From NCBI RefSeq assembly GCF_003096995.1, contig NZ_QENU01000003.1, positions 124,001 to 188,000 of the forward strand: 64,000 nt of DNA, read 5' to 3'. The translations under genes were made by a program, and so were the position numbers. The notes beneath the pieces were generated by a model that saw only the letters and a list, made by a program, of their open reading frames with translations, did no database searches and was not told the origin of the DNA. The DNA comes from Alitibacter langaaensis DSM 22999. Lineage in GTDB: Bacteria; Pseudomonadota; Gammaproteobacteria; Enterobacterales; Pasteurellaceae. This document shows, in pieces, positions 14,386 to 22,444 of this stretch; positions within the stretch are counted from its first letter, which is position 1; each line of letters begins with the position of its first letter.

Positions 14386-14757
14386 CTAATCGTCTAATTT
14401 ACAATCTAAGACAACTTTATAGTCTTTTTCATATAAAGTTGCATCTTTACCTTTTGTTTGTAGTTTGTATGAGTAGTCTGGGTTAATTGCTTTATAACCA
14501 ATACCTGAAGCTGTTGCCATTTCAACCATTGGAATTAATTCATTCATTTGAGTAATTACAGCATACTGTGTATGAGTTGTCTTATCATCAAAATAGACAA
14601 CCTCAAGTTTATCAGTTCCACCGCAACTATACACAGCATGGGATATAGGTAATTCTTTTTTGGTTGTTTTTGTATCAGATGCATAAGCCATTGAGCCGAT
14701 TGTTAAACCAACAAGACCACAAACAACAGCTACATTAAATTTTTTAAGAAGTTGCAT
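14386..14757 (-). CDS. MliC-like periplasmic C-type lysozyme inhibitor
   Basis: A 123-aa exported protein: signal peptide at residues 1-26 (FNVAVVCGLVGLTIGSMAYA). The mature part follows the MliC/PliC pattern: HAVYSCGGTDKLEVVYF at the start, an ASGIGYKAIN loop matching the conserved SASGAxY segment, KGKDATLYEKD, and a final cysteine (VLDCKLDD) that pairs with the first. Such proteins block host lysozyme. There is no lipobox, so it should be periplasmic. As cargo in a prophage it would benefit the lysogen at mucosal surfaces. The paralogue-level name is uncertain. Confidence 0.75.
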   Translation of the reverse strand: MQLLKKFNVAVVCGLVGLTIGSMAYASDTKTTKKELPISHAVYSCGGTDKLEVVYFDDKTTHTQYAVITQMNELIPMVEMATASGIGYKAINPDYSYKLQTKGKDATLYEKDYKVVLDCKLDD

Positions 14758-14847
14758 ATTATTCTCCTATACTATTTTTTGGATATGCTTTGGTTAGACT
14801 AAAATAAACTAAAGTTAGTTCTTAAAAAGTATAAAAATAATATGTAA

Positions 14848-14877
14848 TTGACAAAGCGCTTTCCTTCGGATTAAGTT
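14848..14877 (+). promoter_or_regulatory. Repeated phage promoter, copy 2
   Basis: TTGACA (14848-14853), 18-bp spacer, TAAGTT (14872-14877). CGGATTA (14867-14873) and TAATCCG (14878-14884) form a hairpin over the -10. It precedes the DUF2513 gene. Confidence 0.6.
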
Positions 14878-14910
14878 TAATCCGTCACAACCACCAAAAA
14901 GGACCACAAA

Positions 14911-15267
14911 ATGAAACGCAACTGGGACTTAATCCGCAAAATTTTGCTCAAACTTGAAGAAAAGGCAGATAGTACAAGTTGGTTAATGAGTACAGATATT
15001 CAAGGTTACGACTAGCAAACTGTCGCTTATCACTATAAATTACTTAAAAATGCCGGAATTATTGAAGCACTTGATATTTCCACAATGGAAGAAGAAAATT
15101 TTGCTGCGCTCTCGCTCACTTGGCAAGGACACGAGTTCTTAGACAAAATCCGCAATGACAGCGTATGGAATAAAGTCAAAAACACCGTTCAAAGCAAAAG
15201 CCTTGATTTGAGTTTTGACGTCATTAAGCAAGTGGCAACGGCGACAATCAGCGCAATGTTGCCGTAG
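14911..15267 (+). pseudogene. DUF2513 phage gene interrupted by an in-frame TAG
   Basis: The frame MKRNWDLIRKILLKLEEK... matches the start of DUF2513 proteins and continues without frame change to 15267, but codon 35 is TAG (15013-15015). Family members read GYDEQTVAYH here, where this sequence reads GYD-stop-QTVAYH, so one base change (GAG to TAG) explains it. The downstream part (KLLKNAGIIEAL, LTWQGHEFLDKIRNDSVWNK) is well preserved, so the mutation is recent, or the stop is suppressed. DUF2513 has a winged-helix fold and unknown role. Confidence 0.85.
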
Positions 15268-15272
15268 ATATA

Positions 15273-15302
15273 TTGACAAACCGCCAGACTTCGGATTAAT
15301 AT
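15273..15302 (+). promoter_or_regulatory. Repeated phage promoter, copy 3
   Basis: TTGACA (15273-15278), 18-bp spacer, TAATAT (15297-15302). The flanks match copy 1 at 9908, including the uptake core ACCGCACTT (15304-15312). A terminator follows within 15 bases. Confidence 0.7.
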
Positions 15303-15314
15303 AACCGCACTTTT

Positions 15315-15339
15315 AAGCCGTTTTTTAACGGCTTTTTTT
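15315..15339 (+). terminator. Terminator directly after promoter copy 3
   Basis: AAGCCGTT (15315-15322), loop TTTT, AACGGCTT (15327-15334), then a T run to 15339. Its position next to the predicted start suggests attenuation of the gene at 15364 or termination of upstream reading. Confidence 0.8.
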
Positions 15340-15363
15340 GTATCTGAATTTCAAGGAAACCCA

Positions 15364-16149
15364 ATGAGAACAACAAAAGCGGAATTGCTCGAACTTAAAC
15401 AAGAATTTGAAACTGAATTAGAAAATCTAAAAGCGGCAAATCAACGCTATGCAAATTCACAACAACATTCTGCTGAGATTAAGCAATGGCATAAAACAAC
15501 CGATGAACTCACTGATGAAATCATTGAGTGGCATAAAGTAGGCAAAGAACAGTCTCGCTCCATTGAACTCTTATCGAAACAATCCGAAATAGACAAGCCT
15601 AAAATAGAAAATTATAAAAAGGAAATCGAAGAAATGATCACCCTATTCAAAAAACAAAAAGAAGACATCCAAGAAATTATTGATGATGCTAACCGTGCCA
15701 GTATGGCTGGGGCATTCAAGAAACAAGCTGATGATATAAATGGAAAAATGCGATGGACTGACGGCTTTCTTATTGTCGCTTTGCTTGGCGTTGTCGGTAT
15801 ATCCTACTGGGGGTTTGTAAGCAGTTTTAATCCTGAAAGTACCCTAATTTGGTCGCAATTCTTAGCAAAAGCTTCCATAGGATTACCGCTATTAATTGTC
15901 GCTTGGATAAAAGCTCGTGAACGTGCTTATCTATTCCGCTTGCGTGAAGATTATGCTTACAAATATTCATCAGCAATGGCATTTGAAGGTTATAAAAAAC
16001 AAATCCAAGAACAAGATCCTGAAATGCAAAAACAACTACTACAAATTGCCCTTGATAATCTTGGCGACAAGCCAACAAAAGTATTTGAAAAAGAAATCAA
16101 TGTCACACCGATTGAAACGGCAATTGATAAAGTGGCACAAAATAATTGA
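15364..16149 (+). CDS. Coiled-coil protein with two membrane helices
   Basis: A 261-aa protein. Residues 1-120 are a long coiled coil rich in E, K and Q. Two membrane segments follow at about 135-157 (GFLIVALLGVVGISYWGFV) and 165-185 (IWSQFLAKASIGLPLLIVAWI), then a basic cytoplasmic tail. I recognise no named family. It stands behind promoter copy 3 and its stop overlaps promoter copy 4, so it is a one-gene cassette. The shape would fit a membrane-tethered sensor or exclusion protein, but nothing proves this. Confidence 0.65.
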   Translation: MRTTKAELLELKQEFETELENLKAANQRYANSQQHSAEIKQWHKTTDELTDEIIEWHKVGKEQSRSIELLSKQSEIDKPKIENYKKEIEEMITLFKKQKEDIQEIIDDANRASMAGAFKKQADDINGKMRWTDGFLIVALLGVVGISYWGFVSSFNPESTLIWSQFLAKASIGLPLLIVAWIKARERAYLFRLREDYAYKYSSAMAFEGYKKQIQEQDPEMQKQLLQIALDNLGDKPTKVFEKEINVTPIETAIDKVAQNN

Positions 16150-16175
16150 CATTCTAACCGCTCTTTCAGTAAGAT
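16146..16175 (+). promoter_or_regulatory. Repeated phage promoter, copy 4
   Basis: TTGACA (16146-16151), 18-bp spacer, TAAGAT (16170-16175), overlapping the stop of the preceding gene. The -35 and spacing match the other copies; the spacer sequence differs and overlaps the outer stem of the C4-like RNA. Confidence 0.5.
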
Positions 16176-16263
16176 AATCCCACTTTCAAACGAAAGTCGG
16201 GATTGGCGTCCTGAATTACTTACGAGCGGTGGAAAATGATAGTCGCTCAAAGCGGCTTTTTTT
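16157..16263 (+). ncRNA. C4-like antisense RNA upstream of the second antirepressor
   Basis: The element has an outer stem ACCGCTC (16157-16163) / GAGCGGT (16224-16230), an inner hairpin AATCCCACTTTC (16176-16187) / GAAAGTcGGGATT (16192-16204) with loop AAAC, and a terminator GTCGCT / AGCGGC plus T run (16242-16263). Single-stranded parts TTGGCGT (16203-16209) and TACTTACGAG (16217-16226) are complementary to ACGCCAA (16367-16373) and CTCGTAAGTA (16353-16362) of the antirepressor leader. This two-part pairing and size fit the C4 RNA class of P1-like immunity systems. If promoter copy 4 is the only start, the 5' stem arm would be lost. Confidence 0.7.
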
Positions 16264-16348
16264 GTAGCCGAAATCAGCAAATCTACCTTTTGGCTAAAAA
16301 AGACCAAAAGTCCAATGGTGGGCTGGTTAAGGGATCGAAAGATCGCCG

Positions 16349-16445
16349 TTTTCTCGTAAGTACGGTACGCCAACCTTGATCAGTTCACCACCAACAAATT
16401 GGCGTTTGTTCGTGGTGAGTTTCAAAAACTTAACTTACGAGAAAA
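16349..16445 (+). promoter_or_regulatory. Structured leader of the second antirepressor, pseudoknot-like
   Basis: TTTTCTCGTAAGT (16349-16361) pairs 13 of 13 with ACTTACGAGAAAA (16433-16445), which covers the ribosome-binding area. Inside, ACGCCAA (16367-16373) pairs with TTGGCGT (16399-16405), and TCACCAC (16385-16391) with GTGGTGA (16412-16418), in interleaved order. Folding therefore hides the start codon region, and the C4-like RNA competes for the same left-hand segments. Confidence 0.65.
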
Positions 16446-16450
16446 ACACA

Positions 16451-17056
16451 ATGAAAAATTCAACCCTTATCACAGTTTTCAATGGCACAATCGCAAATCA
16501 AACTGTTCAACTTGCCAACGCACGTTCACTTCACGAATTTCTCGAAGTAAAAAGTCAATTCGGGCATTGGATTTCAGATCGCATTTCAGATTACGGTTTC
16601 GTTCAAGACGAAGATTACATCATCGTAACTGAACGCACCAATGGACGACCACGCAAGGAATACCACATCACACTTGATATGGGAAAAGAGCTCGCAATGG
16701 TTGAGCGTAACGAAAAAGGGCGGATGGTTCGCAAATACTTCATTGAGTGCGAAAGAAAAGCATTACAACAACCGCAACAACTTGCCTTGCCCGAACCAAA
16801 ACCCGATGTAGTTATTCCTTACGACCAAGCCTACTGGATTGCTAAATATCTCATCAGAGCAAAAGCCTTTGGCAAAGAAGTTGAAATCTACCAACGACAA
16901 TTATTTGAGTGCATTGGTATTCCTCGATATGTCGGAAAAAATGACTTAGCAGGGAAAGGCTACGACTTAGCTAACGAGTTCAATCATAAAATCGACCCAT
17001 TCATTGAACAAATCTTTCCTCAAACATTGGATGTTAAAAGGATAAGTAACTTCTAA
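16451..17056 (+). CDS. AntA/AntB family phage antirepressor
   Basis: A 201-aa protein starting at the ATG at 16451 (a 25-codon upstream extension runs through the structured leader and is rejected). Residues about 20-100 are an AntA domain ([45 protein letters not shown]). The linker PQQLALPEP matches that of the Bro-N antirepressor at 10156. The C-terminus has a [18 protein letters not shown] segment. It should antagonise a phage repressor, under control of the upstream C4-like RNA. Confidence 0.88.
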   Translation: MKNSTLITVFNGTIANQTVQLANARSLHEFLEVKSQFGHWISDRISDYGFVQDEDYIIVTERTNGRPRKEYHITLDMGKELAMVERNEKGRMVRKYFIECERKALQQPQQLALPEPKPDVVIPYDQAYWIAKYLIRAKAFGKEVEIYQRQLFECIGIPRYVGKNDLAGKGYDLANEFNHKIDPFIEQIFPQTLDVKRISNF

Positions 17057-17203
17057 TTTGTAAAAAATTAGTCCTTTAGGTTTCTGTTCCTAGGTTAAGG
17101 AAAGTTTTTACTTTTACATATACAAAATTTTGCTCTTATTTTTGTTATGATAAAAGGAATCTTAATCGGTAAACAATATTGTTAAAAATAAGGAGTTTTA
17201 TTT

Positions 17204-18280
17204 ATGTCAGCTCAAAATGCTCATTCGCCATTATGGTCTCTGGTTTTACCTCTATGTGCATGGGCTATCTATTTTATAGGAATCAATGGCAATATATGGT
17301 TGCAGATTAGCGGAGGAGTATTATTAATTGCTAGTGTATTATCAGCAGTTCATCATGCGGAAGTGGTTGCACATAAAGTTGGAGAACCATTTGGTACCAT
17401 TATTTTAGCTTTAGCGATCACTGTTATTGAAGTTGCTTTAATTGTGTCATTGATAATTACTGGCGGAGATAATGCTGCTTATTTAGCCCGAGATACAGTA
17501 TTTGCAGCAATAATGCTGATTTTAAATGGTATTTTAGGGGGCTGTTTGATGATTGGAGGACTGAAACACCATGAGCAATTTTTCAGTAAAAAGTCGGCAA
17601 GCACTGCTTTAGTGACACTGGTTTCTATTTTAGTATTAACATTAGTATTACCGAACTTCACGACTTCAACTGTAGGGCCGACTTATAATTCGTCTCAGCT
17701 TATTTTTGTAGCGGTTGCATCTTTAGTGCTTTATAGTTCTTTCATTATGGTACAGACGGTTCGCCATCGTGATTATTTCTTAGCGGATGACGATAACCCA
17801 TCACACCACGCAGCCCCGCCTTCAACTAAGGTAGCTTTAGTGAGTTTATGTTTCTTGTTGATCTGCTTAGGAATTGTGGTTCTTCTCGCAAAGGCTTTAT
17901 CGCCAGTGATTGAAAGTATGGTTGTTGGAATAGGAGCGCCATTAGCATTAGTCGGAGTAATCATTGCTGCTGTTGTATTATTACCAGAAGGTTTAGCAGC
18001 ATTAACAGCAGCCCATCGTAACCGTTTACAAACGAGTATTAATCTTGCTCTTGGCTCTGCATTAGCAAGTATTGGATTAACTATTCCTAGTGTAGCTATT
18101 GTTTGCTTACTTTATGATATCAATATGGTACTAGGTTTAGATTGGAAATCTATGGTATTACTTTGCTTATCTGCTTTTGTTGCAATGCTTTCTCTTAATC
18201 ATGGGAGAACGAATATACTATATGGTATAGTTCTATTAGTAAATCTTGCTGCTTATGTCTTTACAGTAATTGTACCATAA
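17204..18280 (+). CDS. chaA: Calcium/proton antiporter ChaA
   Basis: A 358-aa, strongly hydrophobic protein with about eleven membrane segments and two alpha repeats of the CaCA family: HHAEVVAHKVGEPFGTIILA with the acidic TVIEVAL, and the second VVLLPEGLAALTAAHRNRLQ with NLALGSALASIGLTIP. It exports Ca2+ or Na+ in exchange for protons. Ribosome site AAGGAG. It is followed by two terminators. It lies between prophage genes and mobile-element debris, so it may be an old host gene at the attachment side or cargo. Confidence 0.92.
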   Translation: MSAQNAHSPLWSLVLPLCAWAIYFIGINGNIWLQISGGVLLIASVLSAVHHAEVVAHKVGEPFGTIILALAITVIEVALIVSLIITGGDNAAYLARDTVFAAIMLILNGILGGCLMIGGLKHHEQFFSKKSASTALVTLVSILVLTLVLPNFTTSTVGPTYNSSQLIFVAVASLVLYSSFIMVQTVRHRDYFLADDDNPSHHAAPPSTKVALVSLCFLLICLGIVVLLAKALSPVIESMVVGIGAPLALVGVIIAAVVLLPEGLAALTAAHRNRLQTSINLALGSALASIGLTIPSVAIVCLLYDINMVLGLDWKSMVLLCLSAFVAMLSLNHGRTNILYGIVLLVNLAAYVFTVIVP

Positions 18281-18339
18281 GAAGAAGTTAGACTTACGTG
18301 ATAGCACAACGCTAATTTACAATATTTTTAATAGACTAG

Positions 18340-18365
18340 ACCGCTTGTAACCCAAGCGGTTTTTT
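18340..18365 (+). terminator. Terminator after chaA
   Basis: ACCGCTTG (18340-18347) pairs with CAAGCGGT (18353-18360), followed by TTTTT. Confidence 0.85.
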
Positions 18366-18384
18366 ATCAACCTATTTACTATAC

Positions 18385-18411
18385 GCCTAACCTAAAAAGT
18401 TAGGCTTTTTT
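18385..18411 (+). terminator. Second terminator after chaA
   Basis: GCCTAAC (18385-18391) pairs with GTTAGGC (18399-18405), then a T run. Confidence 0.8.
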
Positions 18412-18423
18412 ATTGGAGGAAAT

Positions 18424-18599
18424 ATGGAACAACCTGTATTATTAAGTAAAGCAAAAGTAGTAGAAATAACCAGCTTGAGCCAAACAACTATTTGGCGTAT
18501 GATGAAAAGGGTGCATTCCCGAAAAGCGTTAGGGCTTCTATGGGGCGTGTAGCTTGGCGTAAATCAGATATTGATACATGGATGGCAGAAAGAACTTAA
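18424..18599 (+). pseudogene. AlpA-family regulator/excisionase, frameshifted
   Basis: The frame MEQPVLLSKAKVVEITSLSQ followed by TTIWR matches the start of AlpA proteins, small HTH regulators that act as excisionases of prophages and islands. After TTIWR the frame breaks: the expected continuation (YDEKGAFPKSVRAS and GRVAWRKSDIDTWMAERT) is in the +2 frame. Total length is 176 nt, one base short of 59 codons, so a single-base deletion near 18500 explains it. The ribosome site TTGGAGG is intact. It marks a degraded integrative element. Confidence 0.88.
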
Positions 18600-18753
18600 T
18601 GTACTTTTGTCTGATGACGGTAAAAATGACGGTAACAGTAAAACTGTCAACACTCTGCACTCTTTAAAATCAATAACTTACATCCCCATTCAACGATTGA
18701 GTGGAATAAAAACCCTGCATTTCATTGCTATTCAATTCATTTCAAAAGTAGCC

Positions 18754-18782
18754 AAAAGCCCTGTGATATAGCAGGGCTTTTT
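18754..18782 (+). terminator. Terminator after the alpA remnant
   Basis: AAAAGCCCTG (18754-18763), loop TGATATAG, CAGGGCTTTTT (18772-18782). Confidence 0.8.
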
Positions 18783-18830
18783 GTTTCATTGTCTTTCAAA
18801 GATCTTTTGTATTTATTGATTTTCTAGTAG

Positions 18831-19115
18831 GAAAAAATTTTACAAACTGAATTTCTTGAGCCGTTAAATCTCAAAATTGGCGATTTAGCAACTATTCTTG
18901 ATGTTCATCTCAATACAGCAAGTAGTCTTATGAATAATAGTTCACCTCTTACACTTGAAATGGCAGTTAAACTCTCAAGAGCATTTAGTACAACTCCAGA
19001 GTTTTGGTTGAATCTACAAAATCGTATAGATTTATGGGAACTCAACCACAATGTTCGTTTTCAACAAAGCCTTGCTAAGATCAAAATTGCAAACAGCCCT
19101 ACTGTTACACTTTAA
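18831..19115 (+). pseudogene. HigA-family antitoxin, 5'-truncated remnant
   Basis: The open frame reads EKILQTEFLEPLNLKIGDLATILDV and on through LTLEMAVKLSRAFSTTPEFWLNLQNRIDLW to a stop at 19115. This is the XRE helix-turn-helix of HigA/VapI antitoxins almost complete, but the first residues (usually a start and HPGE) are replaced by an in-frame TAG at 18828. No ATG lies before residue 34. No HigB toxin is found upstream, so the toxin half and antitoxin start were deleted. Confidence 0.8.
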
Positions 19116-19350
19116 TTCCCTTACGATTGACATTTATTGGTCGAGTGTAGGATTTGATACCATAATCTTTTCAACATATAGTTATCTTTAGTCAAGACAA
19201 CAGCGCAGTTATTTAATTAAAAAACTTTCAAAAAAATGACCGCACTTTGATATATTTTCTTATATCATCAATCTCTTATCTATTATTAATAGAGTCATAC
19301 ATTATTCTAATGTTGATTAAAATAAAACAGATAAGAAATCCCTTTATAAA
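19116..19350. other. AT-rich non-coding stretch at the edge of the mobile debris
   Basis: About 235 bases without a gene. One uptake core ACCGCACTT is at 19239-19247. No tRNA or clear attachment repeat is visible. Confidence 0.5.
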
Positions 19351-19352
19351 AA

Positions 19353-19380
19353 AATGTTCCTAGCACTTGCTAGGAACATT
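19353..19380 (-). terminator. Terminator of the polysaccharide lyase operon
   Basis: AATGTTCCTAGCA (19353-19365) pairs perfectly with TGCTAGGAACATT (19368-19380), flanked by A and T runs; it lies 6 bases after the lyase stop on the minus strand. Confidence 0.88.
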
Positions 19381-19385
19381 TTAGT

Positions 19386-22300
19386 TTATTTCGTTAATTG
19401 GACTTCTTGTGGAATACCGAAATAGCTTGAGAAAGTCAAACGTGTCGTATTTCCAGAGGAAGAGACTTTCACATTCTCATTCGGTTTTGTTACTTTCCAG
19501 TTGCCTTTAATATTAACGGTAACATTAATCGGTTTCGGTTTTTTGCCATCATCGATGTTTAAATTAGGTGTTACACCGCTAATGTTAATTTCGTTACCAT
19601 TATTTTTCACCATAACAATGGATGGTTTGTCTGATGAAATAACAATATCATCAGTTATTGAACCGCTTTGATAAAAAGCGTAACCAGAAACATTGGTTAA
19701 ATGGTCTTTAATAATGTGCGTAGTTCCCTCTTGCTTAAATGCGTATGGCATTTTTCCTGCTTTTACATCTGCCGCAAGGGATTGCATTTTAGCTGGTGTG
19801 GCATCAAGAAAAACCATATATTCATAATATGCATTGCTAGGTTGTACACTATGATCTATCCACGCACTGCTGAATACACCATTGGTTTTCTTCCTTGTTT
19901 CGCCCATTGCCGATTCTTGATTTTGTTTAGTAATGTAACCAGATTCTACATTAGTAATCAGGTAACCATTACCGTCACCATCAATAATCCAATCGCCTGT
20001 TTTGAACTGTTGTTTATTGCCTTTTGTGATCTTACTTCCATTGAAGATCGCATCACTGGATGATTTATCTGATAGTTGGAAAAGTGCTGTTTCAACATTT
20101 TTATTGCTATCACTTGAATTGATATTTGTACCCACAAAAATCAAGTGGTCATCCCCAGTTAAGGCAGATTTTTTCGCTCTAAAACTATCGTCAAAATTGT
20201 TTAATCCTGAACGATTAGGTTTACCTAAGTCAAACATCATCATACCGTATTGTTGGCTGAGAGCTGATGTTCCGCTGTATGGCGTTGTTCCTCTGAGCAT
20301 CAATGTATGAGTCATCGGGCTATCAAGTTTAGGCAATGGTAAGTGGATAGATGTTACACCAGGTAATCTATTCCAATCCCAACCTTCCTCGTTAAAACCT
20401 TGTTGGTCAGGGGCTTTATGGGAAAGAATTTGTGCTGAACCATTACTTTGATAACGACCGTAGCGGTTATGTGCATAATAAATCTCTGAAGACCAGACAT
20501 TACTATTAAATGCTTTTAGTGTTACCATTTTATCGCCAAAACGATGGATACCAAATGCACCACCATTATAGCTCCAGAAACCCTGTGGTAATTTTGCAGG
20601 GACAATTTCTTTGCCAAAAATGACCGCACTTTCTTTCGCTGATTTATTCGCTAATGTGAGATAAATCGCAGCAAGTTCTTCATCAACACCATTCGGTGCC
20701 GCAAGTGCCAACCATTTATATGAATTTTTAATCGATTCAATAGATGATGTTTTAAATGGATGACGACCAGACAACCCTATACCTGTATTAGGATTTGTAT
20801 ATACCCAAGCTGCAAATAGTACCCTCTTCAACGATTCAAATGCTTTTTTATCAAACTCAAAGGCAGTTCCTTTAAATAATAAAGCTAACTGAGTCGCATT
20901 CGGTAAAGCAGGGAAACCATAACCTGGATAATGTCCGTTATGTCGCCATGTTGTGCCATCAGGGCGGAAACCATCGTTATCGCCTGGTGGTGTCTGCGCA
21001 ATCGCCCCACTAATATATTGAGCGTATGAATTAACAAGTTTGACTAATTGTTGCGGATCGTTTTCCAACAATAATAATGCCAAGTGTTGACGTGAGAGTG
21101 TATTAAAATAGTCTAAGTTAGAACTATCCGCCTTAACGAGCATATTAAAGCTTTCTCTAAATTCACGAGAATACCACAACAATGCATCATAAATTGGCTT
21201 TTTCAATCCTGCTTTATCTAAAACATCTTCCATTAGGAAAGCAGACAAATACCACCAACGAGAACTATATCCCCAGTGGTGGGTGGTAATTAAACCACTC
21301 CCTTTTTCAAATCCTTGATCCATCAGATGTTCTGTCATTAATAAATACATATTGGCGAGTTTCTGACGCACCGCAGGATTTGTTGATCTCACATAAGCTT
21401 TACTAATGTTATACATTAATTCGGCATAAGGGGAGAGATCCACATATTGATCAAATAATGCTTTATCCTTAGCTGATAAAAATTTCACTTGGTATCTGTC
21501 TTTCTGTTTACCCGTCAAAATATGACGACCAGTAATGACACCATCAGCACTTTTTTTAATATTTAATGCATTAAATTCTTTTTCCAATACAGAAATATCT
21601 CCGACTTCTTTCATTTTATCTTCCGAGATACCTAATAATGCATCGGTAAAGCGTTGTTTAATTAATTTGACATCTTGTTGTAATTGCTGCGGAGAGGCTT
21701 TAGGCAATTTCTTCGCAATATGGTATTTAATCTCTGGTTCAACAATACGAGTTTGTACATGGTCATCTGCCCATTGATAACGCGCATCATCAACCGAAAG
21801 CATAATATGATCGATAAAGAAACGTCCTTGTTTCACCGATCTTGGTGCCATAAAGCGGATACTATCAATATTGCTACCTATCGTTCCTCGAATACTCGGA
21901 ACTGCACCATCTTCATCTGAAATACCAATACCGACTTTCTCACGCGGTTCAATATCATTGCTTAATGAAACACCAATAGCACGCCAACCTTTAAAGTTAA
22001 GTTTTACCTTAAATCCTGCATCACCATTGTTATATCCAGTCACCCCTTGCCCTACATCAACAACAAGATAATCATCAATAGGTGTTTCATTGTAGATGAA
22101 AAAAGAAAGTAGTGCGGTAGCCCGTCTTCCCCAAGTTTCAGAGGCCTCTTTATCTGTCGGAATATAATATTGCTTATTAAATACAATACTGCTACCCGCC
22201 GTCCAATCCCACTCTAAAGACGTTTTTCCAGAGATCGAACGTAAATCAGAAAGTGAAACTTTACTGCCCGCATAAGATTTAATATTTTGCAACGCATCAC

Positions 22301-22433
22301 TGCTAGTGAATGGCTCAATCTTAGCTTGCATAATATTATTAACATCTTTTTTAGGCTCTGCAGAAAATGCTACTTGAGGCATCAGCGCTGCAGCAGAAAT
22401 TGCTGCAGCAATGAGTTTTAATTTAAATGACAT
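19386..22433 (-). CDS. PL8 chondroitin-sulfate ABC lyase-type enzyme
   Basis: A 1015-aa secreted protein. I chose the ATG at 22433, preceded by GGAG, over an in-frame GTG six bases upstream. The signal peptide (LKLIAAAISAAALMPQVAFSA) is followed by a beta-sandwich, an alpha/alpha toroid and C-terminal beta domains, and the length is that of Proteus chondroitinase ABC I. The four catalytic residues are present: H498 and Y505 in WRHNGHYPGY, R557 in GLSGRHPF, E650 in NVWSSEIYY. It should cleave chondroitin/dermatan sulfate, perhaps hyaluronan, by beta-elimination. It is the last gene of an operon with an autotransporter and a barrel protein. One uptake core lies inside. Confidence 0.92.
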   Translation of the reverse strand: MSFKLKLIAAAISAAALMPQVAFSAEPKKDVNNIMQAKIEPFTSSDALQNIKSYAGSKVSLSDLRSISGKTSLEWDWTAGSSIVFNKQYYIPTDKEASETWGRRATALLSFFIYNETPIDDYLVVDVGQGVTGYNNGDAGFKVKLNFKGWRAIGVSLSNDIEPREKVGIGISDEDGAVPSIRGTIGSNIDSIRFMAPRSVKQGRFFIDHIMLSVDDARYQWADDHVQTRIVEPEIKYHIAKKLPKASPQQLQQDVKLIKQRFTDALLGISEDKMKEVGDISVLEKEFNALNIKKSADGVITGRHILTGKQKDRYQVKFLSAKDKALFDQYVDLSPYAELMYNISKAYVRSTNPAVRQKLANMYLLMTEHLMDQGFEKGSGLITTHHWGYSSRWWYLSAFLMEDVLDKAGLKKPIYDALLWYSREFRESFNMLVKADSSNLDYFNTLSRQHLALLLLENDPQQLVKLVNSYAQYISGAIAQTPPGDNDGFRPDGTTWRHNGHYPGYGFPALPNATQLALLFKGTAFEFDKKAFESLKRVLFAAWVYTNPNTGIGLSGRHPFKTSSIESIKNSYKWLALAAPNGVDEELAAIYLTLANKSAKESAVIFGKEIVPAKLPQGFWSYNGGAFGIHRFGDKMVTLKAFNSNVWSSEIYYAHNRYGRYQSNGSAQILSHKAPDQQGFNEEGWDWNRLPGVTSIHLPLPKLDSPMTHTLMLRGTTPYSGTSALSQQYGMMMFDLGKPNRSGLNNFDDSFRAKKSALTGDDHLIFVGTNINSSDSNKNVETALFQLSDKSSSDAIFNGSKITKGNKQQFKTGDWIIDGDGNGYLITNVESGYITKQNQESAMGETRKKTNGVFSSAWIDHSVQPSNAYYEYMVFLDATPAKMQSLAADVKAGKMPYAFKQEGTTHIIKDHLTNVSGYAFYQSGSITDDIVISSDKPSIVMVKNNGNEINISGVTPNLNIDDGKKPKPINVTVNIKGNWKVTKPNENVKVSSSGNTTRLTFSSYFGIPQEVQLTK

Positions 22434-22444
22434 AGCCACTCCTA

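Noticed and set aside
18571-18771. 66-aa frame after the alpA remnant
   Set aside because: It overlaps the ancestral alpA frame, has no ribosome site and runs into the terminator.
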